This document shows positions 32,646 to 42,791 of a DNA stretch of 64,000 nucleotides, one piece after another. Origin of the DNA: VXYL01 sp963666465. Its GTDB lineage: Bacteria > Pseudomonadota > Gammaproteobacteria > Pseudomonadales > Azotimanducaceae. Each line of letters starts with the position of its first letter. The first letter of the stretch is position 1. Made by a program: the position numbers and the translations under genes. Under the pieces are notes generated by a model. That model was not told the origin of the DNA. It was given only the letters and a program-made list of their open reading frames with translations, and searched no databases. The DNA lies in assembly GCA_963666465.1 (NCBI GenBank), contig OY762824.1:1116001-1180000 (forward strand). Direction: 5' to 3'.

Positions 32646-35600
32646 TCAACTATCGCGGACATACGAGACCATCATCCCTCCCTCACGCAGTTGGAAGTGG
32701 CTCCGAAATCCGTCCTCGAATGGATTCGGGAGCCAATCGAACTGCGGATGCTCCGACAGGCATTGACGAACTCTCAGTATCCGCCACTTCAGCTTTGGCT
32801 TGGCGAGTCTTGCGACGCCGGTGGCGGCACGAATCTCGCTGATCCCCAATTCGAAGGACGTCTCGTCCCCCGGCGTCGCCTTAACCTCGACGCACCACTT
32901 GGTGCCTTCGTGACTGAAGCGGAAGTCAAAGCCGTGTCCATCACTCGTATTGTGGCGTTCTCCCTCAACGAGAGGAATGGCCTTAAGGCGCGTCTCTGAA
33001 ACCCAAGCCCTCGCTTGGACGGCCCGCCCACCGAACTCCTTGCGCAAGTATCGGTACGCGTGCAGTTCGCCAATTGCGCCGATGATCTCGGGGTCTGTAG
33101 AAGATGGCTTTCGCCTCGGGCGTTTGGTTGTAGGTCCCGCACCCCCCGGGTTTCCTCTCTTCGGCGGAGTACCGAGTGGCGTGAATTCGTCGTATTTTGC
33201 GTGCGGCCCGACCGGTTCCTCCAGGCGCGTGACGTGATCCTTCAACAACTCCGCATAGTCGATGGTCTCGGCCTCGTAGGTCCTGCCCGCGATGGTCGCC
33301 TTCCGCGTGCGTGCCGCCTTTTCCGACTGAACACGTTCCGCGCGCCTCTGCTCCACCTCCTGTTCGCTAAGCCGCAATTGCTTCCTCGCTTCGTTGGGCC
33401 CACGAACGGCCCCGCAAGCGATCTTGAATTGCTCATCGCCGACCTTCTCTAGGGCACGGCACCATAGATCGTCAGGGGTCCAGATATGGAGGAACGCCTC
33501 GGAGTCGATCTCGGGCGCTGTCGGACTCGGCACCTTAGATCCGGGCGTACGAAACTCCAGCCACGCACGATAGAGATCATCCACTTCACGCGTCAGCTCG
33601 GCGAGCGCTTCACGGTTGGTCCTTGCAACTTCGTACGGGTCCACATCGACCTCCACCCCCCTCTCTACAAGGGCCTCCCGTAGTCCGTCGATAGTCCCCG
33701 CGTCCAACAGTCTTCGGATTTCGACTCCTACGCCCACGTCCTTACAGTTCCGACGAACTACCGCGAGTACCGCAGAGAGCGGAACATGCCACCACCGCGT
33801 TGACCAGTCGGACGGCATTGCCAAGTCGAGCAAATCTACTTTCCCAAAAAGGCTTGGATTGCCAGCCTCGATCGCGGCGTAACGGGCAACTGCCTTCAGC
33901 AACGGGCGCAGTGCCTCCACATGGTCGTCCACCTGCTCGTTGAGGTTTTCGTTGATGACGGGCTCGTACTCGCTACCGAGCCGATCCAAGACGGCGTTCC
34001 ATTCTGGCAGTTGTGCCACGCCGCCAAGGGCGCGCCACGCCTCCGCTCCCATCGCACCATCGTCCCGGCTACGCCGCGCTGCCGCGACCAGTTGTTGGGC
34101 ATCCCAACTGGGGACGCTTTCGCGGAGCCAATCCGTCAGACGATCAATGTCGAACGCAGCGTCGTCGAACCCGTCCATCGCGGTTCCTAGCAATTCGGCG
34201 ACAGGCCGTACACGGGCAGCGATCAAGCCCACACTGCCAACCCAATAGCTGCGTACGTCATCCAGCGACGAGGAGTCGATCTCCGCCCGCGACAGTGCCG
34301 CTTGGATCGTGTCCGTTGAAGGCACATGCGCTCCACCGACGGCTCCAAGCACGAGCAGCAAATCCTTGTGCAGGTTCTGGCGCCCCAGCATGGACTCCAA
34401 CGCCGGTGCGAGCACTTCGTACTTCGTACCGACTTCCCGCTTCACCGCCAGCACGTCCCCCGCCAGCCACCATGCAGGCGGCCTATGTTCCGCAATGGGC
34501 TCATCGTCAACGACCAACTCGACGACAAGCGACTCGCACTCCACGACGCGTGCATGACGCAGCATGGTTAGGGTTTCCGTCCAACGCTGGGTCGTAGGAC
34601 CAGTCGGATCGGGGCCACCATGGGCCGCGACCGCCAACAACGGCACGCAGAGCCAGTGGAATCGCGACTCCTCGATCGGCGCGCCCTCTTTCGCACCCAT
34701 CCACTCGACGTCGTCGACCATGACCCGCTCTTCCAACGCAGATGCCCGTCGAATGGAAGTTGCTTCAGTCAGAGCATCAGCGAGCCGGTCTGCTTCTCGA
34801 ACTGGCATCTCCAAAACGGCCTTCCCACTTTGCAGGACTGTTCGCCCTTTCTCTTGGTGGTCGGGCAGATAAACGCTCCCAGGCGACTCACTATCGACCA
34901 CCTCGAAGGACCGCCGGTCGTTACGGACGAGGTACTCATTCGGCAAGGACGCGTTTTCGTCGAAGTGCTGCCAAGCGTGACGCAATTGACCCAAGACCAT
35001 ATTGAAGCGTCCCTTCAACTCGGGGTGGCCTCGCCATGACCTCGCGAGTGCATTCAATAGGCTCGGGCCAACACGTTCACCATCCGGATAGATGTTCAGG
35101 CCAAGCCACCTGAGCACCTCAAGCAGGCTTGGATCACTTTCCAGACGGCCGGAAAGTTCGAGGTTCAACGGGTGCAGATGCCTGAACCGATCCTGATTCC
35201 CACGAAGCTGTGCCGTCGGGACGTACCAACGCTCCGAGAGCGGCAGCGGCGCCGCAGGCCCATCTGCCAGCCAAGGATGTGTAGACAGCCAATGCCCTAG
35301 CGGCGACACGACTTCCCAGTTGCTCGGCTCGCCGTCCGTCTTGTTGACTCTGGCATACCCCCATCCTGCCGGCCAGTCCGACATAGCGTCGAGCAACACG
35401 CCCGAAAGCGCCCGGCGACCAGGTCGTGACAGGGCTTCGTCACCTTGCAACCCAGGCAACCAGCGGAGTCTTTCAAGGTCGTAATTGAACCAACCCTGAT
35501 GTCGCGGCTCTCCGTCCCCAACAGCCACTGCACGCCAGCCTTTCCAGAATTCGGGGTCGATCTCCTCAGGGGGTCGAGATGGAAGATCGTAGCTAGCCTT

Positions 35601-38117
35601 GCTAGCTTGGAAACGGATGGGTGCAAGGCGCGCCAAACGAAGTCCTTGGGCAACACCGATGCGTACGAACAGGTCATGGCGTAGGCCGACGTCCGAGCCC
35701 CACCGAGGATCGTCCGGTGGCAGCAGGGTTGTGTTGCGCAAATGGTCGCCCGTTGTCGCGGGCAGCTCGTCAGCGAGCTGCCACAGGTAGTCGCCTGCCC
35801 CGCCAGGCCAACCCGGCCCGAACACAGCTTCACTGGCCGGGAGCCAGCCACCGTAGCAAGCCAATGGCAAGCCAGCCAGCAAGTCCAGCAACGAGTCCGA
35901 TGGTGCCTCGCCCAATAGTCGCATCGTCCAACCGAACAGATCCGAACAGACATCGGCCTCACTGCTCCCAAAGGCGGCAGGGCATGATGGCCTTGCCGGA
36001 ATCACAACATCGCGGACGATTTTGTCTCGCTCGAATCCAATCGCGAATTTTTCGTCCAAGAAGCTATGCACCGCCGTTTTTTGGTATTGCGGCCCTTCCC
36101 CGCGAGTTCGTACGTCCTTGTGGATGAATGCAATGCGATCCTTTAGGGAGCGCGGAATCGTCTCGACTAACTCGGCCGCATCGTCGACCCCTCGCACCGG
36201 CTGGAAGAACACACGCATATCGTCCGAAGCACGGATCAACCGCTCATCTTGGTCGGGCAGGAATCTCGCGGATGTAAGCGCACTGGTCGGCCCCCAAGGC
36301 CTCGTCAAATGTGTCGGCAGAACCCGCAGCAGCGCCGTCAGAAACTCGTTCCAGTTTGCATCTACCGTTCCGGCACGCACGAGCGTTGCCATGCGTTCAA
36401 CCGTGCTCACCCACTCGGAATCAGTCGGTGCTAGCCGTCCGTCCAAGGCGTTGACCAGTTCGTCCACGCTGAAACGGCGACTATCGAGCTCACAAGACAC
36501 CACGGAGAATGCCGCCGCACGACGCCAATCGGCCGATTCGACTGCAACTCCACTGGGGATTTCAGGCATGGACCGGGCCTTTGCTGCGACTTGCCAGCCG
36601 TCATCGCACAACAGCAGCCGACGGTTCTCGATCGGCTCGCCGCGAGCCTCAGCACGCTCTCGCACCAGCGCCAACATGTCCTGACTGCTTGCTGCTCCTC
36701 GCCCATGCGCTCCAAGAATGTCGACAACTGCCCGACTACAATCGCCCGCTGGCTCTCCCTGTAGCAGGTCGTCAACCGCGTCCAGACACAGATCCGCAGC
36801 AGCTTCCAGCAGGAGTGTGTTGTAGCCCTCGAAATCGAGCTGTTTGCGGTCCAGTGAGCCGTAGAAGGGCGCATTGACGTATGCCCCCGTTCCGGTACGC
36901 ACGTCAGTCGGCAAGAAGACGACAAACCGACCTTCGGCAGTCTCGGCCCCCTTTCGCACTGCCACTCCGATCTTCGCTTCCTCAACATTCGGCCATTTGT
37001 TCGGGAGATGCTGGACTGCTGCACGAATCTTCTCCCGTCCACCTGGATCGGACGCCCCTCCAAGCGAGCGAGTCCACACCCAGAATTCGTCCGTTACCTG
37101 TTTAGGTGCGTCCAGGCCCGAGCGCGTCAATGCTACGAGTTGGCTATGGCCGCCGCAGGCAGCACCAAGTGCGGTCTCGGACTCGGTCGTCCGCGTCACG
37201 ACGGTCCGTTCGCCGTCGATGTCGACCGCGAGTGTCTGCAAATGAGGTAGGAACAAGGTCGTCGGTGTGTCACACAGGTTTGTGAGCTGCTCCTTAACCG
37301 ATGCAATCGCATCTTCGACGCACCCGCCTCGCCCACCATCCAACGGCAGCCGAATCACCGAGACGTGTCCAGCGCTCAGGAGCTCATCTACATCCGGGCA
37401 CTCACGCTCTTGCCGAAGGGGAATCCTGTAGGGAGAAAGGTGCTGCCGAGCCTCACTGGCCCCATCCATCCCTTCCTGCGATAGTTGGCCCAGATACCGT
37501 TGGAACTGCTCCACCGACCAATCGACCAAGGGAGTCGATGGCTCGAACGGTGACGGCGCAGGAGGGCCAGACTCGTTTAGCTCCAAAATCGCCTTTGCTA
37601 TCTCATCGCGGACCGCTGGATCGAATCGGAAGGCGAACGTCATGCCCTCGGCCGTGCTTTCCGTTGACCAGATTTCTGGGGCAGAGGCAACTTGGAGCAC
37701 GCTTCGGAAACCAAGCCCCTTGTTGCCCACGCTGTGCCCAGGGTCCTTTGGGCTTTGCCCAAGCTCACAAAGACCCTTGAAGTTCGTGCGCTGAAAGGGA
37801 ACTCCGCCGTTTGCCACCAAGAGTACGGGATCGGGCGATGTCTTGAGAACGAAGGTAACCCTTGCGAACTCGGGACTCGACACCGCGAGTGCATCATGAG
37901 CGTTCTGCAGCAACTCAAGCACACAGCGGCCGCGGTACGCCGCTGCGACCTGCTCCTCAAGCCTCGCTACCGTCTCGAAGTTTCTTGTCCCATTCTTGAT
38001 CTCGTCGACGAAGGTGCGCACTTTGGCCAGTGCGTGCTGGACAATCTGCTTGTCTCCCGCAGACCTCGCCGGCGATTGTCGATTGTCGACGTCCGTACCT
38101 TCGGTGCAGTCCATCAC
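32646..38117 (-). CDS. Giant sacsin/Hsp90-like ATPase with C-terminal DUF3883 nuclease-like domain
   Basis: 1823 residues in one uninterrupted frame. Residues 66-150 carry a GHKL/Hsp90-type ATP site: ELLQNAHDA (N box), VANGGVPF and GNKGLGFRSV (G2 box), as in sacsin and MORC-type proteins. Near the C-terminus, GELHAYRYL, GHGFDFRF and WCVEVKAT form a DUF3883-type region with a PD-(D/E)xK-like D...ExK pattern. The long middle (about 1400 residues) has no domain I can name. AGGAG precedes the start (GTG 38117 or ATG 38114). A stand-alone ATP-driven nuclease against foreign DNA is plausible but is inference. Confidence 0.88.
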   Translation of the reverse strand: MMDCTEGTDVDNRQSPARSAGDKQIVQHALAKVRTFVDEIKNGTRNFETVARLEEQVAAAYRGRCVLELLQNAHDALAVSSPEFARVTFVLKTSPDPVLLVANGGVPFQRTNFKGLCELGQSPKDPGHSVGNKGLGFRSVLQVASAPEIWSTESTAEGMTFAFRFDPAVRDEIAKAILELNESGPPAPSPFEPSTPLVDWSVEQFQRYLGQLSQEGMDGASEARQHLSPYRIPLRQERECPDVDELLSAGHVSVIRLPLDGGRGGCVEDAIASVKEQLTNLCDTPTTLFLPHLQTLAVDIDGERTVVTRTTESETALGAACGGHSQLVALTRSGLDAPKQVTDEFWVWTRSLGGASDPGGREKIRAAVQHLPNKWPNVEEAKIGVAVRKGAETAEGRFVVFLPTDVRTGTGAYVNAPFYGSLDRKQLDFEGYNTLLLEAAADLCLDAVDDLLQGEPAGDCSRAVVDILGAHGRGAASSQDMLALVRERAEARGEPIENRRLLLCDDGWQVAAKARSMPEIPSGVAVESADWRRAAAFSVVSCELDSRRFSVDELVNALDGRLAPTDSEWVSTVERMATLVRAGTVDANWNEFLTALLRVLPTHLTRPWGPTSALTSARFLPDQDERLIRASDDMRVFFQPVRGVDDAAELVETIPRSLKDRIAFIHKDVRTRGEGPQYQKTAVHSFLDEKFAIGFERDKIVRDVVIPARPSCPAAFGSSEADVCSDLFGWTMRLLGEAPSDSLLDLLAGLPLACYGGWLPASEAVFGPGWPGGAGDYLWQLADELPATTGDHLRNTTLLPPDDPRWGSDVGLRHDLFVRIGVAQGLRLARLAPIRFQASKASYDLPSRPPEEIDPEFWKGWRAVAVGDGEPRHQGWFNYDLERLRWLPGLQGDEALSRPGRRALSGVLLDAMSDWPAGWGYARVNKTDGEPSNWEVVSPLGHWLSTHPWLADGPAAPLPLSERWYVPTAQLRGNQDRFRHLHPLNLELSGRLESDPSLLEVLRWLGLNIYPDGERVGPSLLNALARSWRGHPELKGRFNMVLGQLRHAWQHFDENASLPNEYLVRNDRRSFEVVDSESPGSVYLPDHQEKGRTVLQSGKAVLEMPVREADRLADALTEATSIRRASALEERVMVDDVEWMGAKEGAPIEESRFHWLCVPLLAVAAHGGPDPTGPTTQRWTETLTMLRHARVVECESLVVELVVDDEPIAEHRPPAWWLAGDVLAVKREVGTKYEVLAPALESMLGRQNLHKDLLLVLGAVGGAHVPSTDTIQAALSRAEIDSSSLDDVRSYWVGSVGLIAARVRPVAELLGTAMDGFDDAAFDIDRLTDWLRESVPSWDAQQLVAAARRSRDDGAMGAEAWRALGGVAQLPEWNAVLDRLGSEYEPVINENLNEQVDDHVEALRPLLKAVARYAAIEAGNPSLFGKVDLLDLAMPSDWSTRWWHVPLSAVLAVVRRNCKDVGVGVEIRRLLDAGTIDGLREALVERGVEVDVDPYEVARTNREALAELTREVDDLYRAWLEFRTPGSKVPSPTAPEIDSEAFLHIWTPDDLWCRALEKVGDEQFKIACGAVRGPNEARKQLRLSEQEVEQRRAERVQSEKAARTRKATIAGRTYEAETIDYAELLKDHVTRLEEPVGPHAKYDEFTPLGTPPKRGNPGGAGPTTKRPRRKPSSTDPEIIGAIGELHAYRYLRKEFGGRAVQARAWVSETRLKAIPLVEGERHNTSDGHGFDFRFSHEGTKWCVEVKATPGDETSFELGISEIRAATGVARLAKPKLKWRILRVRQCLSEHPQFDWLPNPFEDGFRSHFQLREGGMMVSYVRDS

Positions 38118-38217
38118 CGACCGCGGCTCCTGCCGAAACCTCGGGATCGGCCAGCGACTGACGTGCCTCGTGGCTTCCTACTGACACCAACCCGCTTTGC
38201 GCACCGCGCCGATGCAC

Positions 38218-38634
38218 TCACTTCAGGTTCAGCAACGGATAGTCCGGCATTCTCGGCAGCAGCGTCTGCTGGCGGCAATCGGCGATCAGGTCGAGAGTCT
38301 CCAAGACAACTTGCCCCACCAAGGTCTCGCTGAAGGGCGGTCCGACGATGCAGTCGATGGTCATGAACCGATCGCCGATCTGCAGCGTCACGGGGCCTGC
38401 CACCGGTCGCTCTTCCTTGCGCTCGTCGGCATACGTCACGACCACCGTCCGGCGCGTGCGAACGCCGAGACGTTCGACGATGTTCTGCGGCAGGACCAGG
38501 GTGACGGCTCCCGTGTCCACGATGCCGTTTGCCACCGTGCGACGGATGTCGGGCTCCGCCCGCAGACCATCCTCGAATGCGACCCGATCCCCGGTGTTCT
38601 CTAGCTCGACATCAACGAGGATCTGACGACCCAT
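38218..38634 (-). CDS. Retropepsin-like aspartic protease
   Basis: 138 residues with the active-site motif IVDTGAVTLVLPQNIVERLG near residue 40, the bacterial retropepsin (clan AA) pattern; these proteases work as dimers. A second hydrophobic-glycine segment (DCIVGPPFSETLVGQVVLE) follows. No signal peptide, so probably cytoplasmic. Starts 4 bases after the amidohydrolase stop and is probably cotranscribed with it. Fragments of the same gene sit at 31099-31194 and 11750-11797. Confidence 0.82.
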   Translation of the reverse strand: MGRQILVDVELENTGDRVAFEDGLRAEPDIRRTVANGIVDTGAVTLVLPQNIVERLGVRTRRTVVVTYADERKEERPVAGPVTLQIGDRFMTIDCIVGPPFSETLVGQVVLETLDLIADCRQQTLLPRMPDYPLLNLK

Positions 38635-38637
38635 GCC

Positions 38638-40331
38638 TTACCCGCGGATGAACTCCCGGATCACTTCGCCGGGGCGGTTGCCCGTGTATTGGCCGTCAGC
38701 GATCACGACCTTGCCAGCCACCAGGGTTGCGTCGTAGCCGCGGCTCTTGACCACGAGGCGGCCGCCGTTGTGGGGGAAGTCGCGGACGTACTCGGGGTGG
38801 CAGGAGGTGAGGTTGTCGTAGTCGATGACGTTGATGTCGGCGTGCCAGCCTTCGCGCAGTTCGCCGCGCTCCTTGAGGCCCAAGACTTGCGCCGACTTGC
38901 CGGAGATGCGGTGTACCGCTTCCTCCAGGGAGTACACGCCGCGGTCGCGGGTGAGTTCGCCCAAGAGGAACGTGGGCGAATCGGCGTCGGTGAACTGGCC
39001 CACATGGGCGCCGGCATCGCCGAGCATGGGCACGACGTGCGGCAGGCGCATGTAGTTCCACTGGTTCTCAAGCGAACCGCCGAAGGCCCAGAGGTTCCAC
39101 AGTTCCTTGCCTTCCGAGGCGATCAGGCGCTCGACATAGACATCCACCGGGTCCTTGCCGGCATCGTCGGCGAGCTTCTGCAGGTTGCTCTGGTTCTCAA
39201 GGTCGAAGTCCGGGAACTCGCCGGTTCCCATCGGGTGCAGGATGCGCGCCACGTCCCCGAAGCCGCCGGCTTCCTTCGCCTCCGTCACCAGCCTTTCTCG
39301 CGTGGCCGGATCCTTGAGCGCCGCCGCCCGATCGGCGATCGACGGCAGCTGCATCAGTTCCCGCCATGCCGGGGTGCGCAGGAATGCCTGCTGGGCAAGG
39401 CCGAAGAAGGAGCCGCTTGGCCTGGTGTGGCAGATGGAGGTGATCCGACGGCCACCTTCGTTGTTGCGTTCGAGGAACTCGGCCATGCGCGCCACGCCGC
39501 CGTCGCCATCACCGCCCGTGCCGCCGGAGAACAGCACCTGACAGCCGATCTCGGCGCCGGTCTCGAACATCTGCCGCTCGATGTCGTAGCGCGTGTGCAT
39601 GTCCGGCGCCACCTGGAACATGCCGCCGGCGCCGCCAGCGTCCACTACGGCCTGCTGGATGGCGCTCGTCTCGCGCGGGTCTGCCCAGGTTCCGGGGGTG
39701 AGCCGACCATCAGGCACGCGGTGGCCCAGGAAGCGCGAGGTGGAGAAGCCAGCCGCGCCGCCTTCGACGGATTCCTTCACGAGTTCGACGATGCGCTTGA
39801 GCTCGCGGTCGTCCGCCTGCACGCCTTCATCGCAGCTCTTGTCGCCCATGGCCTCGAAGCGAATCGCCGAGTGGCCGCACATGCCCACCACGTTGAGGGC
39901 GGGCCTCAGCGACTGCACGCAGTCGAGGTATTCGCCGAAGGTGGTCCAGTTCCAGGGCAGGCCGTCCATGATGGCGTCGGCGGCGATGTCCTCCACCGCC
40001 TCCATGAGCTCCGCCAGATAACGCCGGTTGTCCTCGCCGCAGGGCGCAAACGTGACGCCGCAGTTGCCGATCAGCGCCGTGGTGACGCCGTGATACGAAC
40101 TCGGCCGCATCTCCGGATCCCAGCCGATCTGGGCATCGAGGTGCGTGTGCAGATCGACGAAGCCCGGCGTGACGATCTTCCCAGTGGCGTCGATGGTCTC
40201 GGCGGCTTGCTCGCCGGCGAGGTCCCGACCCGGCTGATGCACCCGTCATCGACCGCAACATCGGCTCGCTTCGGCGCTGCGCCGCTGCCGTCGACAACCG
40301 TGCCACCGGAAATGATCAACGAATGGGCCAT
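38638..40331 (-). pseudogene. Amidohydrolase, N-acyl-D-amino-acid deacylase type (copy 3), one-base frameshift
   Basis: Nearly identical to the 564-residue enzyme at 11824-13518. It begins MAHSLIISGGTVVDGSGA, but one base is missing near 40225 relative to copy 1, so DGCISRVG is followed out of frame. The remainder, from DLAGEQAAETIDATGK on, is open to the stop at 38638. The metal motif DLHTHLDAQ lies downstream of the lesion, so an internal ATG (40242) could yield an almost complete protein. A sequencing error is also possible. Confidence 0.85.
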
Positions 40332-40456
40332 GGATTCGCTCCTCGCGAATGGATGCAAGCGCCGGACTATACCGCACGGCTCCTGCTTCGGCGACGCTTC
40401 GGCATCGGCAGCGTGCTATGTTGCCAGGCAGTCAAGCACAGTTTGAGGAGCGGGCA

Positions 40457-41086
40457 GTGGCCGATGAGATGGGCGTTTTCGAGGCGATGTACAACTGCCG
40501 GGCGATGCGGAGGCTGGAGCCGACGCCGGTGCCAGAGGAGATGTTGCTGAAGCTCATCGACGCCGCAAACCAGGCACCGACGGGCTCCAATGCACAAGGG
40601 GCACGCTGGATCGTCGTGCGCGATGCCGAGCAGCGGGCGCGGCTGGCGGCGCTGAACAAGGCGGCGGTGACGGCCTATGCGGCGCCGGATTCGGCGCGAG
40701 CCGGGGCGCTGCCGCATCAGGACGCGGACAAGCGGGCACGAATGCTGAAGTCCGTGCTGTGGCAGGCCGAGCACATGCAGGACATCCCGGCACTCGTCAT
40801 CGCCTGCTACGAGTTCGAGCGACCCGTCGCCGCCGGCCAGGCCATGGGCGGCGGCTCCATCTGGCCGGCGGTGCAGAACCTGCTCTTGGCGGCGCGGGCG
40901 CTCGGGCTCGGCGCGGCACCCACCACCTTGGGGCTCGCCAATCGGGAGGCGGCGCGGGAGGTGCTGGGCTTGCCGGACAACATCGAAGCCTTTTGCCTCA
41001 TTCCGGTGGGGTATCCGATGGGCAAGTTCGGCCCGGTCACGCGGCTGCCTGTGGAACAGACCGTGCATTGGGATCGTTGGGAATAG
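40457..41086 (+). CDS. Nitroreductase family protein (copy 2)
   Basis: 209 residues, same length as and closely similar to the protein at 13722-14351, with MYNCRAMRRLEPTPVPEEML, QAPTGSNAQGARWIVV and the C-terminal end HWDRWE. GTG start preceded by GAGGAG at seven bases. Divergent from amidohydrolase copy 3, reproducing the arrangement at 11.8-14.4 kb. Probably FMN-dependent; substrate unknown. Confidence 0.92.
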   Translation: MADEMGVFEAMYNCRAMRRLEPTPVPEEMLLKLIDAANQAPTGSNAQGARWIVVRDAEQRARLAALNKAAVTAYAAPDSARAGALPHQDADKRARMLKSVLWQAEHMQDIPALVIACYEFERPVAAGQAMGGGSIWPAVQNLLLAARALGLGAAPTTLGLANREAAREVLGLPDNIEAFCLIPVGYPMGKFGPVTRLPVEQTVHWDRWE

Positions 41087-41102
41087 GCGGGGCTCACGAA
41101 GG

Positions 41103-42791
41103 CTAGAGAAGCCGCCGTCGCTCCCGATACGCCGCCACCTCGCGCCTCATCTCCGGTGCGAACAGGATGATGCCGACGAGGTTCGGCAGGGCCATCAGCA
41201 CCAAGGTGACGGCGGAGATCAGCCACACCAGCGAGGTGTCCATGATCGTGGCGAGGAAGAAGGCAAGCACGTAGAACATCCGATAGGGCAGCACCGAGGC
41301 GGTGCCGAACAGATACGTCATGGAGCGGTCGCCGTAGTACGACCAGGCGATGGCGGTGGAGAAGGCGAACAGCATCAATCCCACCGTCACCGCATATTGG
41401 CCGTAGTCACCGACGAAGGAGCGCTTGAACGCCTCCGCCGTCAGCGGCACGGAATGCAGCAGCGACCTGCCCTGCACCGAAACATCGGTCGCCAACTCGC
41501 CATCGACGAGACGAATCTCTCCCGTGTACGAAGCGCCGTCCTGATGGAAGCGCACGTCCTCGGCCACCGAGCGGTTGTGCAGCACCGTCACGGCGCCGGC
41601 CTCCACCAAGCGTCCATCCGCCACCGCGAAGGCGCCCGAAGCCGGAACCACGGCGCTCCCTTCCCCGTCGCCAAGATGCCGGAACAGCGCATCGACATGC
41701 TGCGCATCCCGATCCGACCATTCCCCGGCGATGAACTGCGTGTCGAAGGGCGCGAAGTTGGTGTCGAACTTCTCCTTCCAGACCCCGCTCGCGAGAATGA
41801 CGAGACCGGTCAAGGTGCAGATCACCAAGGTGTCGATGAACGGCTCGATCAGCGACACCATGCCTTCCGACACCGGCTCGTCGGTCTTCGCCGCAGCGTG
41901 GGCGATGGGTGCGGAGCCCTGCCCTGCCTCGTTCGAGAACAGCCCCCGATTGACGCCCTTGGTGAAGGCATACGCGAACGACGCGCCAAGGAAGCCACCT
42001 GCTGCGGCGCTGCCGTTGAAGGCGTCGCTGAACACCGCAGCGAAAGAGGGAATGATGGCATCCGCGTTGCTGACGATCACCGCCGTCGCGCCGAGCGCAT
42101 AGATGACGCCCATGGTGGGAACGATGGCCGTCGCCACCGTGGCGATGCGGCGGATGCCGCCGATGATGACGAGCCCGAGCAGGATCGCCAGCGCACCGCC
42201 GCTCAGCCACGGCGGGATGCCGAACGAGGTTTCGAGCCCCGACGCCATGTTGTTGCTCTGCGGCATGTTGCCGGAACCCAAGGTGCTGAACACCGTCGCC
42301 ACCGCGAACAGCACGGCCATGCCCTTTGCGGCCCACTTCCAGCGTTCGCCGAAGCGCGCGCCCAGGCCCCGCTCCATGTAGTACATGGGGCCGCCAGCGA
42401 TCTGGCCGCGGTCGTCCGTGACCCGATACTTGTGCGAGATGGTCACCTCGACGAACTTGGTCGCCATGCCGAGGAAGGCGGTCATCCACATCCAGAACAG
42501 CGCCGCCGGCCCGCCGAGATGCAGCGCCAACGCCACGCCGCCGATGTTGCCCGTGCCCACGGTGCCAGACAGGGCCGTGGAGAGCGCTTGCAGGTGACTC
42601 GTGTCGCCGGGGGCGTCGGCGCGGGTTTCGCGACCGAGCAGGACCCGCCATGCATGGCGGAAGAACCGCACCTGGGGCAGGCCCAGATAGAGCGTGAACA
42701 GGAGCCCCACACCCAGGAGCGCAAAGGGAAACCAGGGCGAGCTGCCGAGCACGCCGTCGAGGGTGCTGAGGAATCCGGTCAGCGCGTCCAT
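41103..42791 (-). CDS. Sodium:alanine symporter family (AGCS) transporter
   Basis: 562-residue inner-membrane protein importing alanine or glycine with sodium. Family motifs include LSGTVGTGNIGGVALALHLG, GGPMYYMERGLG and FSNEAGQGSAPIAHAAAKTD. Compared with typical AGCS proteins it has an extra hydrophilic stretch of about 110 residues (roughly 345-455, beginning KEKFDTNFAPFDTQF) between two late membrane helices. Its ATG overlaps the stop of the alkaline phosphatase gene by one base, so the two form an operon. Confidence 0.92.
   Translation of the reverse strand: MDALTGFLSTLDGVLGSSPWFPFALLGVGLLFTLYLGLPQVRFFRHAWRVLLGRETRADAPGDTSHLQALSTALSGTVGTGNIGGVALALHLGGPAALFWMWMTAFLGMATKFVEVTISHKYRVTDDRGQIAGGPMYYMERGLGARFGERWKWAAKGMAVLFAVATVFSTLGSGNMPQSNNMASGLETSFGIPPWLSGGALAILLGLVIIGGIRRIATVATAIVPTMGVIYALGATAVIVSNADAIIPSFAAVFSDAFNGSAAAGGFLGASFAYAFTKGVNRGLFSNEAGQGSAPIAHAAAKTDEPVSEGMVSLIEPFIDTLVICTLTGLVILASGVWKEKFDTNFAPFDTQFIAGEWSDRDAQHVDALFRHLGDGEGSAVVPASGAFAVADGRLVEAGAVTVLHNRSVAEDVRFHQDGASYTGEIRLVDGELATDVSVQGRSLLHSVPLTAEAFKRSFVGDYGQYAVTVGLMLFAFSTAIAWSYYGDRSMTYLFGTASVLPYRMFYVLAFFLATIMDTSLVWLISAVTLVLMALPNLVGIILFAPEMRREVAAYRERRRLL

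Noticed and set aside
38689..40446. Plus-strand frame opposite amidohydrolase copy 3 (and the matching one at 11728-13782)
   Set aside because: Both antisense frames mirror codon structure of the amidohydrolase; no start signal or domain was found.
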